Below are positions 1 through 12,239 of a stretch of DNA of 64,000 bases, in pieces. Made by a program: the position numbers and the translations under genes. Within the stretch, counting starts at the first letter, position 1. Each line of letters opens with the position of its first letter. Origin of the DNA: Poecilobothrus nobilitatus (lineage: Eukaryota > Arthropoda > Insecta > Diptera > Dolichopodidae); NCBI GenBank assembly GCA_947095535.1, contig OX352772.1, positions 115,490,031 to 115,554,030 on the forward strand, written 5' to 3'. The notes under the pieces were generated by a model, which was given only the letters and a program-made list of their open reading frames with translations, was not told the origin of the DNA and ran no database searches.

Positions 1-323
1 AATAGTAATAGTAATAGTAATAGTAATAGTAATAGTAATAGTAATAGTAATAGTAATAGTAATAGTAATAGTAATAGTAATAGTAATAGTAATAGTAATA
101 GTAATGGTAATAGTAATAGTAATAGTAATAGTAATAGTAATAGTAATAGTAATAGTAATAGTAATAGTAATAGTAATAGTAATAGTAATAGTAATAGTAA
201 TAGTAATAGTAATAGTAATAGTAATAGTAATAGTAATAGTAATAGTAATAGTAATAGTAATAGTAATAGTAATAGTAATAGTAATAGTAATAGTAATAGT
301 AATAGTAGTTGTAATAGTAATAG
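1..323. repeat. (AATAGT)n hexanucleotide satellite, left segment
   Basis: Nearly pure tandem AATAGT units from the window edge up to the BEL LTR. Rare variant units occur near 106 and 306. It is the same array as 8,138-9,672, split by the BEL insertion. One frame reads through as a long Ile-Val repeat, which is a repeat artefact and not a gene. Confidence 0.97.
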
Positions 324-739
324 TGTTTTGTTTGTTGATAAACTGTTTATTTTATTCTTTTTAATTATTATAAATTTACATCTTTTTGTATATAAATTAA
401 ATACTAAAATCAGCATTACTTACACCTTGAATATCGTTACAAATTTAGTACAATTATTTTCCGAATTATAAACTTGAAATATTTTTATGCTGACCTACAT
501 TACTTTAAATCTACATTAAAATTTTACAACAACAATTTACATTACATACATTTGATTTAACATAAGTTAATTTACTTAATACAATATTGTATTTCATTCA
601 AACATTTAATTTTTATGCATAAAAATACAGCGTCAGCGAAAACCAGTGCATAACGTTTAATTGTTAAAGAAAATTTTATTTATTACTAAAAATGGTGAAT
701 TTTAAATCGTAACTTAAATTGACTAAAGTAATTTGAACA
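324..739 (-). repeat. 3' LTR of the BEL/Pao element
   Basis: Starts TGTTTTGTTTGTTG and ends TTGAACA on the plus strand (TG...CA ends). It aligns end to end, at equal length, with 7,722-8,137. It is the downstream LTR of the minus-strand element. Confidence 0.93.
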
Positions 740-740
740 T

Positions 741-751
741 TCCGCCCACTA
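741..751 (-). other. Polypurine tract of the BEL/Pao element
   Basis: Read on the minus strand, AGTGGGCGGAA lies one or two bases before the 3' LTR, where plus-strand DNA synthesis is primed. The call rests on position and purine content. Confidence 0.6.
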
Positions 752-756
752 AGAAC

Positions 757-2597
757 CTATAAAACCGTACCTTGACTTGCTGATGGTATAGGTTCTTCAG
801 TAAACCTTGGCCAATGTATTGAACGTCTTAATCTTTGGTGTAATGAAAACTCTGGTTTGGAGGTTGCTGATGAATTGCACTTAGAAATCTTAGTCCAAAT
901 TTTGCTATATACAGTGATACCTATTAAAAGCAATAATATGAAAATGATGGATGGAAATCAAAACGTATTCATGATGTTCAGGCTTAAATAACATCGAATT
1001 ATTTGACATTTCAGTCAATTTATTACGTTGCTTTTCTAGAATTATCAAAGGTTGATGTTGGTTGACTAAGATTCAAATTTCCAACTAAAGTTCCAAGTTC
1101 AGACATATTCATTACAGGTAAAACATCATTTTGAATTGAGATCCGTGACTGAACAGACGAATGAGCCGCTACTGTATATGTTGGATGTTTCACTGCACAG
1201 CCTGGTGGTATAGTTATAATTCCTTCATTTTCTAATTTGATTGGCTTTGAATACTCTCCGCATTTTGTGGTACTATTGTGACAAAAATATATTGCCCTTC
1301 ATTAGAAAGAGGAATCCATTGGTTACTTGGTTCAACAATATTGAATTCACAGTCTTCTTTAAAATTTCGATGTTGTGTCAGCAGAGTAACTTCGCATCGA
1401 TATTTCCGAGATTCTAATCCGTAAATTGGTGAGGAGATTTGGCACATCCTTGATGCAGTTGTATGTAAGCATTTAGCAATTTCTGTTTCTGATATTGCGA
1501 AGTAATGAGTTCTATCACAGGTTATTGCTAGATTCTTAATGTTGGGTCGAATTATGATGTGCTTGGTTTGATATGTCGTAGGCAACGGAATAAGACTATA
1601 TGAAGGAAATATTTTTGAATCGACTAAAGGTATGCTGAATTCAATTATTAGCCGTTTTCCTGATAATGCCGTTCTGCTATTCAAGATGGTGAATATATCA
1701 TGTAAGAAATTTGGACCTGTCTCCTTAATGGGAAGTTGTGTCCCATAGGGTATGTTTTTGCTTTTTAAATTAAATTGATGAATCAATTCGGTGGTTGTTA
1801 AAAATAAATAATGTTTTTGAGTTTTTGCATTAATATAAGATGCTATAAGTTCATCTTGAATTTCCTTGTATCTTTTCATAGCCATTAAGTAATGTAACAC
1901 TAAACTCAGTATTCCTATCTCGTTCTATTCCATTTTATGCAATTGGTTCAGTTGTTTCTCTAATGTTTTAAATTGATTTTGAATCAGAGAATCCTTTAAT
2001 TTCATCAATTTAAGAGTTGAGTTGATGTTTGATATTTTAATAATGAATATATTTGTTGATCATTTTCCCTTAATGCTGATATTTGCAGATCATATTTCTA
2101 AGCGTCTTCTTGAGCGAGTATGCCAAGTAAACCATTTGCAATGTTTCCCACAATGTTTAAAGCTCCTCTTGCTTTTCTTTGGTGATATGCATGATTTCTA
2201 AACAGAATTCCATTATTTTGTTGAAGACGAAGAAATTGACTAGAAAGATGATTTACATGAGCCAGACAAAATGTTAAATTTTTTATAAAATGGTCTGCAC
2301 ACATTTTTTCTAAATTTTTAATGCCTTTATCAATTTCGTTCAGTTCCCACCAGTATGTTTCTAGATCGTAATACAAAAGAATTTTCCACCTTGAGCTAAC
2401 CAACTTGATTTTGCCATTGTTTTCAAAATACATGCCGGGTTTGCCGCTAAATTGTGTGATGTTTACCTCTTGTCCGAAAATTAAGCTGACTAATGATAAC
2501 AAGAAACAAGTTGTTGTCCATAAATTTAGATTGACCTTAGAAGATGTTTGAGATTTATTGATAACAATCTTGCTTGTATCATCATGTGGTTCATTAT
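757..2597 (-). pseudogene. Envelope (F-type glycoprotein-like) region of the BEL element, broken
   Basis: Downstream of the integrase/DUF5641 region the same frame continues through a hydrophobic signal-like segment (about 2,480-2,530) into a Cys-containing ectodomain. A basic R-K-A-R processing site near 2,165-2,178 is followed directly by a Gly/Ala/Ile/Leu-rich fusion-peptide-like stretch. This order resembles the insect-retroelement and baculovirus F-protein (Baculo_F) family. The frame stops at 2,098. The stretch 1,901-2,097 is full of stops. The ectodomain resumes at 1,900-1,232. A transmembrane segment at about 900-960 and a short tail ending at 757-759 remain, with a stop codon just before the membrane segment. 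It is a relic and cannot make a working envelope. The family call is from layout, not a search. Confidence 0.72.
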
Positions 2598-3754
2598 TTG
2601 GTAGTGGGCATATTTTCGTTATATTTCTCTGTGTAATTCCTTTGTTCGTTTTTATTGAAACTACCCTTACAATACCGTCTTCTCCTGGATGTATTTCCAC
2701 GATTCTATCTAATGGCCATTTGTTCGATGAAAATCTTTCATCCTTTATCAGAACTAATTGATCTAGTTTTATGTTTTCCTTTGATTGTTTCCATTTATTT
2801 CGTTCCTGTAATGAACTTATGTACTCCTTAGTCCAACGCTCCCAAAAGGAATTTTTTAGTTGTTGTAATAATTTCCATTTCCCACCTTGTAACCGAAGTG
2901 TTTCAGGAGCAGCATGCAAATGTTGGCCTATAAAGAAATGCCCTGGTGTAAGTGCTTCTAAATCGTTGCAATCATTACTCGATGAGCAAAGTGGTCTAGA
3001 GTTCAAACAGGATTCTATTTGCGTTAAAAGAGTAACCATTTCTTCATATGTCAGGAGTTGTTCACCCAAAACTTTTTTGAGAAGCCGTTTTGTTGATTTA
3101 ATGCCAGGCTCCCATAGTCCACCAAAATGGGGACTTCCAGGTGGAATAAAATGCCAATTAATTTTTTCATTTGCAAGTACATCTCTTGAATTAAGATATG
3201 TTTTCTTTAATATTATTAGCACCAACGAAGTTTGTTCCTTGATTTGAGTAAATATCTATACATAATCCTCGTCTGGAAATGAGACGGCGTATTGCTGCTA
3301 AGGATGCATCACTTGTGAGATCTGTTACTAACTCCAGATGTATCGCCTTTGTAGAAAGACAAACAAAAAGTGCAATATACGCCTTGCACGATTTCGCTCC
3401 TCGTCCACGGCTAAATTTAATAAATATTGGACCACCAAAATCAAGTCCTACAGATGAAAAAGGTCTGCCAGGTGATACTCTGGTCTCCGGTAGCGATCCC
3501 ATGATTTGATTTGGAATTGTAGGATTAGATCGGAAACATACCAAACACTTTCGAAGTATGCGTTTGATTACTGTGATTCCACCAATAATCCAATATTTTA
3601 AACGGATAGCAGTTTGTGTAGCTTGCGTGCCTAGATGTAACATTTTTTCGTGATAGTATCTGATGATCGAAATTGTTAAATATGAGCATCCATCAATTAT
3701 TATTGGATGTTTTTGTTCATATGATATTGGCACGAGGGTTAATCTACGGCCCAC
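2598..3754 (-). pseudogene. BEL integrase (H2C2, rve core, DUF5641), frameshifted
   Basis: Two overlapping minus-strand frames (3,754-3,191 and 3,225-2,098) hold one integrase. The first has the H2C2 zinc-binding region ending in KCLVCF, then the core start with the catalytic Asp in GLDFGG. The second catalytic position reads SNQGTNF, where the family normally has SD(N/Q)GTNF, so the Asp appears changed to Asn. The frame then shifts, and the third acidic residue lies in GGLWEPG of the second frame, followed by the DUF5641 region (RWTKEYISSLQERNKW). The enzyme would insert element cDNA into the genome. This copy looks dead from both the frameshift and the lost Asp. Confidence 0.88.
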
Positions 3755-3775
3755 CCTTAGGATTCCGTGTGAATT

Positions 3776-4843
3776 TCAGAAACGATTAAGAGCTTTGATT
3801 CGACTTGATAGTTTTATCCCTTTATTACCTTTTAATTGCTCAATTTCATCCTTGAAAAAGTGGGTTTGCACGAGCTGCACGCAAGTTTTTTCAGCTGTAC
3901 TTAATTCTTCCGTTGATAAGTAATTAGTTCGTTTTCCCCTTGGAATGAGTGAATTGTTCTTGAATCGCAAACACAAAGCCGTTATTCTAATCGTTCTAGT
4001 AAACGATGAATATCGGATGATCCATTCAGGTTCTAGAAGATTGACAACAGTGCTTAAAGTTACAGTTCTTGCTTCAAAATTAGTATGAGGCGTCATGTCT
4101 TTTATATGTGGCCAAAAGGCTTTAGTGTTACTTAGCCACTCCGGTCCTTTCCACCACAGTTGCTGTTGTCCTAATTGGCTCGCACTCATGCCTCGAGATG
4201 CTATATCAGCTGGATTATCCTTACTTTGAACGTGGCGCCATTGTGAACGTGTTGAGTTAGATAAAATATAATTAACTCTATTTGCTACATAAGTTTTCCA
4301 TTTATTTAGATGTCGGCTAAGCCATGATAAGACAATTGTCGGGTCAGTCCAAAAAAATTTGTTTATATCTGTCCATTTGAATGCCTTAGATACTTGCTCC
4401 ATTAATTGTAGTACAAGTTGAGCTCCACATAATTCCAAGCGTGGTATTGACACTGTTTTTATCGGAGCTACCTTCGACTTTGAAGATAACAAATTGGTTA
4501 TGATTTTACCATTTGGCTTTTCAATTCTAATGTAGATAACTGCAGCATAAGCTATCATAGAAGCGTCTGCAAATCCATGTAATTGTATTACATCTCCGAG
4601 TTCGTAGTTTATCCAACGGGGTATATTAATTCCTTGAATATTATAAAGATCATTACGTAAGTTGTTCCATTGATCTTGTAAATAATCTGGCAAAGGGCAA
4701 TCCCAATCAATTTGAGTTAGCCATAATTGTTGCAATAATGATTTACCCTGTATAAGTTTTAGTTGCAACCAACCAAGAGGATCAAAGAGTTTAGATATTT
4801 CTGATAATATTGATCTTTTCGTATGAAGATTCTTTTCCTGCTT
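3776..4843 (-). pseudogene. BEL Peptidase_A17 / RNase H region
   Basis: An open frame runs from 4,768 to 3,776. It starts with the Pao-type connection domain (LLQQLWLTQIDWDCPLP), then an RNase H-like region with FADASMIAYAAVIY, SIPRLELCGA and KDNPADIASRG. These are standard BEL/Pao pol signatures (Pfam Peptidase_A17). In the intact polyprotein the region links RT to integrase and degrades the RNA strand during reverse transcription. It is separated from RT by a frame change at about 4,770-4,843 and from integrase by one at about 3,755-3,775. Confidence 0.88.
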
Positions 4844-5636
4844 TTATTGGCTCACCTTATAAAAAAAGTCATCAGTTGGTGGTAGCCAATACAATCCTAA
4901 TGTTTTCACTTGCGCTCCCTTTTCCGAATCCAGTGGTAATTCCCGATCTGTTTCTAATATTTTTGATAATAAATTATTATCATTTGCTGCCCACTTCCGT
5001 AACGGAAATACTGCCTCCTTCAGGATTTTGCTAAGATCTTTTCTAATATGCTGAGCTTCTTCTAGAGTATGAACACCTGTCATTAAATCATCTACATAAA
5101 AATCGTTAAGAATGATGTCTGAAATTTTTGGGTTTTCTAGTTTTACCGACTGTGCTACTTCATGTAAAGTTCTTATTGCTAGGAATGGAGCTGACGTGAC
5201 TCCAAAGGTTACAGTCTTCAGTCTATAATCTTTAACTTCATCAGTTGGATGTTTTCTCCACACTATTCTGTGAAATTCGCGATGTTCTGGCTTCAACTAT
5301 ATCTGTCGGTACATTTTTTCAATATCTCGCCAGTAATTGCAAATTTATATTTGCTCCACAGCATTAAGATATCGTAAAAAGATTCTTGTATAGTTGGGCC
5401 AGTTAATAAAAAATCGTTCAGCGATTTTCCAGATGGTGATGTGGCAGATGCATCAAAAACTACTTTAGTTTTGGTTGTTGTACTGCTAGCCTTCAATACA
5501 GCATGATGTGGAAGATAGTAATTGACCTTGTTGATTTGATTTAGTGGTACTTCTTCAATATGATCTAATTGAATATATTCATCTATAACCTTGTCATAAT
5601 CATCCTTTAACTCAGAATTTAGTTTAAACCTGCGCT
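4844..5636 (-). pseudogene. BEL reverse transcriptase, broken
   Basis: The segment 5,496-5,293 has KVVFDASATSPSGKSLND, the conserved BEL RT motif. The segment 5,296-4,844 has the fingers/palm part with FGVTSAPFLA and the catalytic FYVDDLMTG. The two frames join near 5,293-5,330, just where motif A (an Asp followed by a short helix) should lie. There the text reads ITGEILKK, so the first catalytic Asp is lost or shifted. The RT would copy element RNA into DNA in gag particles, but this copy cannot. Confidence 0.87.
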
Positions 5637-7634
5637 CTAATTGATATAGTCTCTGTTCTCTTGTTCTCTTGTTCTCAATGCTCTTGAATGAGTACCTTCT
5701 AACTCTGCACCTGGCATCAATTTGAACGGTAAACTTACTTGATATCTGCCTGATGGTAAACGTTGGACATCTTGTTTATAAATCTCTTCTGCTAGTAAGT
5801 CCTGAACTGGGGGTTGAATACGGTATTCCATTTCTTCTTGTTTCCAGAATTTTCTCATAGATTGATCCACATCTTCAGTTGAAATTAAACTAAATGTCTT
5901 ATAATTTGATTCGATTGGTACCGGCCCTGACATTATCCAACCCAATGCTGTTTTTTGCGCAGTTAGATATCTTGATTGTGTGTCTTTTACTCCATTTTTT
6001 ATAATATTGCCGAAAATATCAGCGCCCAACAAAATGTCAATTCTCCCCTTTATGTTAAAAGTTGGATCTGCTAAATCATCCAGATTGATTCTAGTTGAAT
6101 TTGGTGAAAGATTTTTATGTGGTAAATCGCATGTAATTTGTGGTATTATTAAAGCTTGAATGAGGTGATGATTACGAGTCCATTTTTCCTTTATTTTTAG
6201 GTTAGCCACACCCCTTGACACAGCCCTTTCAGTTGACCCAATTCCGCTAATGATGGTTCTGTCATAACTACGAGGAAGTTTCAAACATTGCACAGCAGCT
6301 TCAGTTATAAATGATCTTTGAGAACCTTGGTCAATTAGAGCTCTAAACGAAACATAGTCTCCATAATTATTTTCTACTTGAATTAATGCTGTTGCTAACA
6401 AGATGTCGTTTCCCCTTTCTGCATTAGTGGCTGTTAAAATTTCCTTCTGTTTTGTATTTTCAATGTGCAAAGATGTATGATGTGCAGATTCACATTTTAA
6501 ACAGCGAGATTTTGAAAAACAGCCCTTTGAGACATGACCATATTGTAAGCAATTAAAATATAGTTTATGTTTTTCCACTAAAGATCGTTTTTGTTGAACG
6601 TTTAGATACTGAAATTTCTTGCATTTAAAAAGTCGATGCGTATCGTTGCACATAATGCAATGTGATCTTCCTTCAATCTTGACAGCATGTACATGAGTTT
6701 TATTTAATGTCTTCATACTGCTTATAGCTTTTATAGATCTAAATCGTTGTTCTAAAAATGTTGTTAATTGAGCTAACGTTGGAAACTCTCTACTAGAACC
6801 TACGCCCTCTTCCCATTTTTTCCTGGCTTCTATATCTATTTTTTGGGATAGAATGTGGACTACTATACGTCCCCACAATTCCGTAAATTGCCCTAATCCT
6901 TTAATTCCTGCTAATGATTCGGTTGTAACGTTAAGTAACCCGTTATAGCTGTTAGCATTTTCCGCTTTAGTAAATGGAGCAGATGTAATTGCATGCAAAT
7001 GTGATGATAGAATAACTCGATTATTTGCAAATCGGTTTATTAACAACTCCCAAGCTGTTTTATAATTTTCTTCACTTACTGACAAATGTTTTATTAGATT
7101 GCTTGCTTCGTCAGTAAGTACAGATTTGAGATATTGCATTTTTGGACATTACAAATCTCATTATTTTCATGAACCATTGCCTTAAATAATTCATAGAATG
7201 TACTCCATTTCAAATAGTTGCCATCAAATCTAGGAATCTTTATTCTTTCTAATTGGAAGTTATCCTTGATAACAATTCTTGTGGATTGAGACTCTTCTCC
7301 AGCTGGCGTGGATGGTCTTGCTGTCGGTTTTACTTTCTGTTCCTTATATCCATTAATGAACCCCTTAAATTTGGTTATTAAGTCTAAGGAAGTTCTTCTG
7401 CTTCTTCATAGCTTTCTTGATATTTCTTGAGTAAGGTACTATTGTAGGCTTTTCCCCCAGTACTGCTGGATGCTTCTCAACACAGCATCTCCATATGCTG
7501 TGAACGCGTTCCAGACGACTTTCGAAGTATTCCAATGAATGCCTGTCCTTGCTATCTTTCTTGTAATTTCTGTTGATTCTAAAAAGCTCTTCCAAATTAG
7601 CCCTTTGAATTTCTTCACAAGAAAGAGTAGTCAT
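5637..7634 (-). pseudogene. BEL gag (DUF1759) with zinc knuckles and DUF1758 protease, frame-broken
   Basis: The start is ATG at 7,634 (MTTLSCEEIQRANLEEL), about 85 bases downstream of the primer-binding site. The first frame stops at 7,365. DUF1759-type capsid sequence continues to about 7,140, where a frame change leads into a long open frame to 5,637. That frame has the rest of the capsid, Cys-His clusters (CIMCNDTHRLFKC, CLQYGHVSKGC, CLKCESAHHTSLH) that would bind RNA, then the aspartic protease region with LIDQGSQRSFIT, the BEL form of the D-S/T-G active site. The length and domain order match intact BEL gag-pro. The stop and the frame change make it a pseudogene. Confidence 0.88.
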
Positions 7635-7702
7635 TGTTTTTTTTTTTTTTTGTTGATATAATCGGCTTGTCCAATTATCTTTTGATCATTTATGGTTAAA
7701 TG

Positions 7703-7720
7703 ATCCGGCTCGAAGGACCA
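7703..7720 (-). other. Primer-binding site of the BEL/Pao element
   Basis: One base inside the 5' LTR, the minus strand reads TGGTCCTTCGAGCCGGAT. It begins TGG, as a tRNA 3'-CCA complement must, and matches the sequence type usual in BEL/Pao elements. The tRNA is not assigned. Confidence 0.8.
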
Positions 7721-7721
7721 A

Positions 7722-8137
7722 TGTTCTGTTTGTTGATAAACTGTTTATTTTATTCTGTCTAATTATTATAAATTTATATCTTTTTATATATAAATTCAAT
7801 ACTAAAATCACCATTAATTACACCTTGAATATCGTTACAAATTTAGTACAATTATTTTCCGTATTATAAACTCGAAATATTTTTATACTGACCTACGTTA
7901 GTTTAAATCTACATTAAAATTTTACAACAACAATTTACATCACATACATTTGATTTACCATAAGTTAATTTACTTAATACAATATTGTATTTCATTCAAA
8001 CATTTAATTTTTATGCATAACAATACAGCGTCAGCGAAAACCATTGCATAACGTTTAGTTGTTAAAGAAAATTTTATTTATTACTAAAAATGGTAAATTT
8101 TAAATCGTAACTTAAATTGACTAAAGTAATTTGCACA
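7722..8137 (-). repeat. 5' LTR of the BEL/Pao element
   Basis: A 416-bp direct copy of 324-739 with TG...CA ends (TGTTCTG...TTGCACA on the plus strand). As the upstream LTR of a minus-strand element it should hold the promoter and the RNA start. Confidence 0.93.
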
Positions 8138-9672
8138 AATAATAGTAATAGTAATAGTAATAGTAATAGTAATAGTAATAGTAATAGTAATAGTAATAGT
8201 AATAGTAATAGTAATAGTAATAGTAATAGTAATAGTAATAGTAATAGTAATAGTAATAGTAATAGTAATAGTAATAGTAATAGTAATAGTAATAGTAATA
8301 GTAATAGTAATAGTAATAGTAATAGTAATAGTAATAGTAATAGTAATAGTAATAGTAATAGTAATAGTAATAGTAATAGTAATAGTAATAGTAATAGTAA
8401 TAGTAATAGTAATAGTAATAGTAATAGTAATAGTAATAGTAATAGTAATAGTAATAGTAATAGTAATAGTAATAGTAATAGTAATAGTAATAGTAATAGT
8501 AATAGTAATAGTAATAGTAATAGTAATAGTAATAGTAATAGTAATAGTAATAGTAATAGTAATAGTAATAGTAATAGTAATAATAATAGTAATAGTAATA
8601 GTAATAGTAATAGTAATAGTAATAGTAATAGTAATAGTAATAGTAATAGTAATAGTAATAGTAATAGTAACAGTAATAGTAATAGTAATAGTAAAAGTAA
8701 TAGTAATAGTAATAGTAATAGTAATAGTAATAGTAATAGTAATAGTAATAGTAATAGTAATAGTAATAGTAATAGTAATAGTAATAGTAATAGTAATAGT
8801 AATAGTAATAGTAATAGTAATAGTAATAGTAATAGTAATAGTAATAGTAATAGTAATAGTAATAGTAATAGTAATAGTAATAGTAATAGTAATAGTAATA
8901 GTAATAGTAATAGTAATAGTAATAGTAATAGTAATAGTAATAGTAATAGTAATAGTAATAGTAATAGTAATAGTAATAGTAATAGTAATAGTAATAGTAA
9001 TAGTAATAGTAATAGTAATAGTAATAGTAATAGTAATAGTAATAGTAATAGTAATAGTAATAGTAATAGTAATAGTAATAGTAATAGTAATAGTAATAGT
9101 AATAGTAATAGGAATAGTAATAGTAATAGTAATAGTAATAGTAATAGTAATAGTAATAGTAATAGTAATAGTAATAGTAATAGTAATAGTAATAGTAATA
9201 GTAATAGTAATAGTAATAGTAATAGTAATAGTAATAGTAATAGTAATAGTAATAGTAATAGTAATAGTAATAGTAATAGTAATAGTAATAGTAATAGTAA
9301 TAGTAATAGTAATAGTAATAGTAATAGTAATAGTAATAGTAATAGTAATAGTAATTGTAATAGTAATAGTAATAGTAATAGTAATAGTAATAGTAATAGT
9401 AATAGTAATAGTAATAGTAATAGTAATAGTAATAGTAATAGTAATAGTAATAGTAATAGTAATAGTAATAGTAATAGTAATAGTAATAGTAATAGTAATA
9501 GTAATAGTAATAGTAATAGTAATAGTAATAGTAATAGTAATAGTAATAGTAATAGTAATAGTAATAGTAATAGTAATAGTAATAGTAATAGTAATAGTAA
9601 TAGTAATAGTAATAGTAATAGTAATAGTAATAGTAATAGTAATAGTAATAGTAATAGTAATAGTAATAGTAA
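8138..9672. repeat. (AATAGT)n hexanucleotide satellite, middle segment
   Basis: About 256 tandem AATAGT units with very few variants (near 8,581, 8,671, 8,694, 9,111 and 9,355). The Asn-Ser open frame of over 500 codons is a consequence of the unit length (two codons) and is not a protein gene. Confidence 0.97.
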
Positions 9673-9911
9673 TTTTTTTTTTCCTCTTTTTTTCTTTTCG
9701 CGAGGGGTGAAAAATCTTTTGAAGAGCTTTTAGAGGGTCCGCACTCTAAAAGACTGTGATACTCCCGTGATATTAAATTGAGGCTCTCAGCTCTCCGGGT
9801 TACTCACTAAAAAACACCCGACTCCGCTCCCAAGATGAATTCCAGCCTGGAGCCGCTCTCGCATTATTTCAGGTTGGATCGTGCGATTTTCGTTTGTTTT
9901 TTCGATGATCC

Positions 9912-12239
9912 TTATTTAAGTTTCATCAATCTTCCAGATATTTTAGAAGTAGCACTGCTTCTCAGCACTGCTTCTATATAAACTGCTACTGCATCCAACT
10001 GCTCTTCGCTTTCTAGCATAACGCCGACGATTTTTTCGGGGGTTATAGGCCCTATTGCCGCAACCAAAGAGCTTCTGTGTTCTTCTGCCAAGCCGCACTC
10101 AAAAACCAAGCCGCACTCAAAAAATGTGTGATAGGCCGTATCCTCCACAGCATTACAGGTTGCCTGGCTACTTTACCCATTTTGAATAGGTACGAACGAA
10201 AGTATCCATGTCCTGACAAGAACTGTATGACATAGATGTTGACTTCTCCGTGTAGCCGATTATTCTAAGCTTCTAGCTGAGAAATCAGACGTGCTGTCCA
10301 TATACCGTTCCGGTCATTGTCCCATATTTGTTGCCATTGTGCCATGGTAAGCGATCGTGCCTCCATCGTTGCCTCCTCCTTGCTGGTTCCCGGGTTCCTA
10401 TTGAAAATGCTGTTCCGTTCGCGCGCCGGCAGATCTATCGGGGTAACGTTCGCGATAACTGTTACCGCCGTATGCAACACCGTTCGACGGGAGCACGCGA
10501 TGCGAAGAGCTCCTATCCGTTGTACCGCCGTTATTCGCTTCCTGCAGTACTCTTTGTTAAGAGCGTCCGCCCAGATCTCAGTGCAATACAGTAATAAGGA
10601 TTGCGCCACCGTCATAATCAGCCGGCTTTTCTTTGGTTGAGGCCCGCCCATATTCGCCATAAGCATACTAATTTGATTTGTAATCCTCGCTGCCTTATCT
10701 TCGGCTTGTTTTATTTGTTTCCAGAACGTGAGTTTTGAGTCCAACATGATCCTCAGGTACTTTGCCGATTCTTTTGTCTCTATTGTTTGGGTGCCAGCTT
10801 GTATTGTAATTATTGTTGGAATCCGTTTCCTTGTTAGGATGACAATTTCTGTTTTTTCTGCTGCTAATTCCAACCCATGCAGTTGCATCCAATTGCACAC
10901 TCTTCTCATGACTTGGTTCAGTTTGATCTGTGCCTCTTCTACGCTCCGTACTGTAATGACTGCTGCCACATCGTCTGCATAGCTCACTATGCACTAGTAA
11001 ACGACGTTCCACAAGTCTGGTTCTAAGATGGACCCTTGGGCAGCACCTGCAGTGATTTTTTTGCTTCTGGTTCCGCTTTCAGTGTTGTATACTAAGCTTC
11101 GTTCATTAAGGCAATCCTCTAAGATTCTTCGCAGATAAGTGGATATGTGGAATACATTTTGCAATGCCTCTATCATATCATTCCACCTCACTGAGTTAAA
11201 AGCATTCTTAACGTCTAGTGTAACAAGAAAAACCATTTTCCTGGAATAGTGGTTTCCCCTTTCGGCTGTTTCTGCAATTTTTTTCACCGTTTGAATAGCA
11301 TTTAGCGTTGATTTCCCCGGCCTAAATCCAAACTGCTTATCTGACAGATCACCCGCAGCTCTTATCGCCATACCCAATCGAGCTTTTAATAATTTCTCGA
11401 GAAGCTTCCCAGTTGTGTCAAGCATACATAGTGGTCTGTAAGATGAAGCCTTTAAACATTCTCTTTTACCCTTGTCTATCAATACTAGTTTTGCCTCCTT
11501 CCATCTCTTGCAAAGAACGCCTTCTTTTAAACAGGTATTGTACATGTTTAGCATTGTCTCCGGGCAAACATCGACTGCTGCTTTTATGGCTTCGTTAGGA
11601 ATCCCGTCAGGTCCACGTGTTTTCTTCTTCCTCAGAGACCTCGCTGCTGCTTCTAGCTTCCCTAGGGTAAATTCTGGTATTTCCTCATTTATATACCCTG
11701 AATATATCTCGTTTTTTATTGGATGTGGGGGGAAAAGCGCATCTACAATGAATTCCATTTTTTCTGCTGTCATTGCACTATCAGCTGCTGGAGCTTTCAA
11801 TTTCTTCATTGCAATCTTGTACCCCAAACTCCACGGCTCGGTATTCACCTCTTCGCATAATTCTCTCCATTTTTTGATTTTGCTTTTCTTTATGGCAATT
11901 TGGAGTTGTTTTCTTACTATCTTGTGCTCCATCGATGCAATCGCCGCCTGATCTGTTTCTGAGCTGCTGTGCCACCCGACGTAGGTGCAAGCATTTCCTC
12001 CTTATTTCTGCCATTTCATCCGTCCACCAGTATACAGGACGCTTATTTTCTCTCCATTTTTTCCGTGGCATAGATACCTCGCAGGCCCGTGCAATGCTGT
12101 TCATCACAGAGTTAACCACCGCTTCTGCTTTTGCTCTACCCTCTAAATTTTGCGAGAATTGCCTTACTCTTTCAAGACTATTACTCAAAGTCGACCTCAT
12201 TTTATTGCGAACAAGTTTTGTCCACATTCCATCTAACAT
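9912..12239 (-). pseudogene. R1-like LINE ORF2: linker, reverse transcriptase, C-terminal zinc region
   Basis: The linker lies at 12,239-11,781. The RT runs on at 11,932-10,994 with SSYRPLCMLDTTGKLLEKLL, FGFRPGKSTLNAIQ, LVTLDVKNAFNSVRW (motif A Asp) and AGAAQGSILEPDLW. A stop at 10,994 and loss of a few residues precede SYADDVAAVI (motif C) in 10,987-10,265. The C-terminus (10,148-9,912) has the R1-type C...EDTAYHTFFEC finger, containing a duplicated ECGL(V/A)FECG-like stretch. The intact protein would prime cDNA from nicked target DNA. Several frame changes inactivate this copy. Confidence 0.88.

Larger units (their letters stand above)
324..8137 (-). mobile_element. BEL/Pao LTR retroelement with envelope-like region, degraded
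   Basis: Two direct 416-bp LTRs (324-739 and 7,722-8,137) bound a 6.98-kb internal region coded on the minus strand. The order in transcription direction is gag, DUF1758-type protease, RT, Peptidase_A17/RNase H, integrase with DUF5641, then an envelope-like segment. That domain order is diagnostic of BEL/Pao. Every domain is recognisable, but stops and frame changes break the reading frame at least six times, so the copy cannot move itself. The LTRs differ at scattered positions, so the insertion is not very recent. Both flanks are AATAGT satellite. A clear target duplication cannot be assigned in that repetitive setting. Confidence 0.93.

Noticed and set aside
104..364. Open frame encoding an Ile-Val repeat
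   Set aside because: The same satellite in another frame.
2558..3923. Plus-strand open frames opposite the BEL integrase
   Set aside because: They are antisense shadows of the integrase and RNase H region with no domain content.
8117..9733. Open frame of over 500 codons encoding an Asn-Ser repeat
   Set aside because: It is the AATAGT satellite read two codons per unit, with no true start and no promoter.
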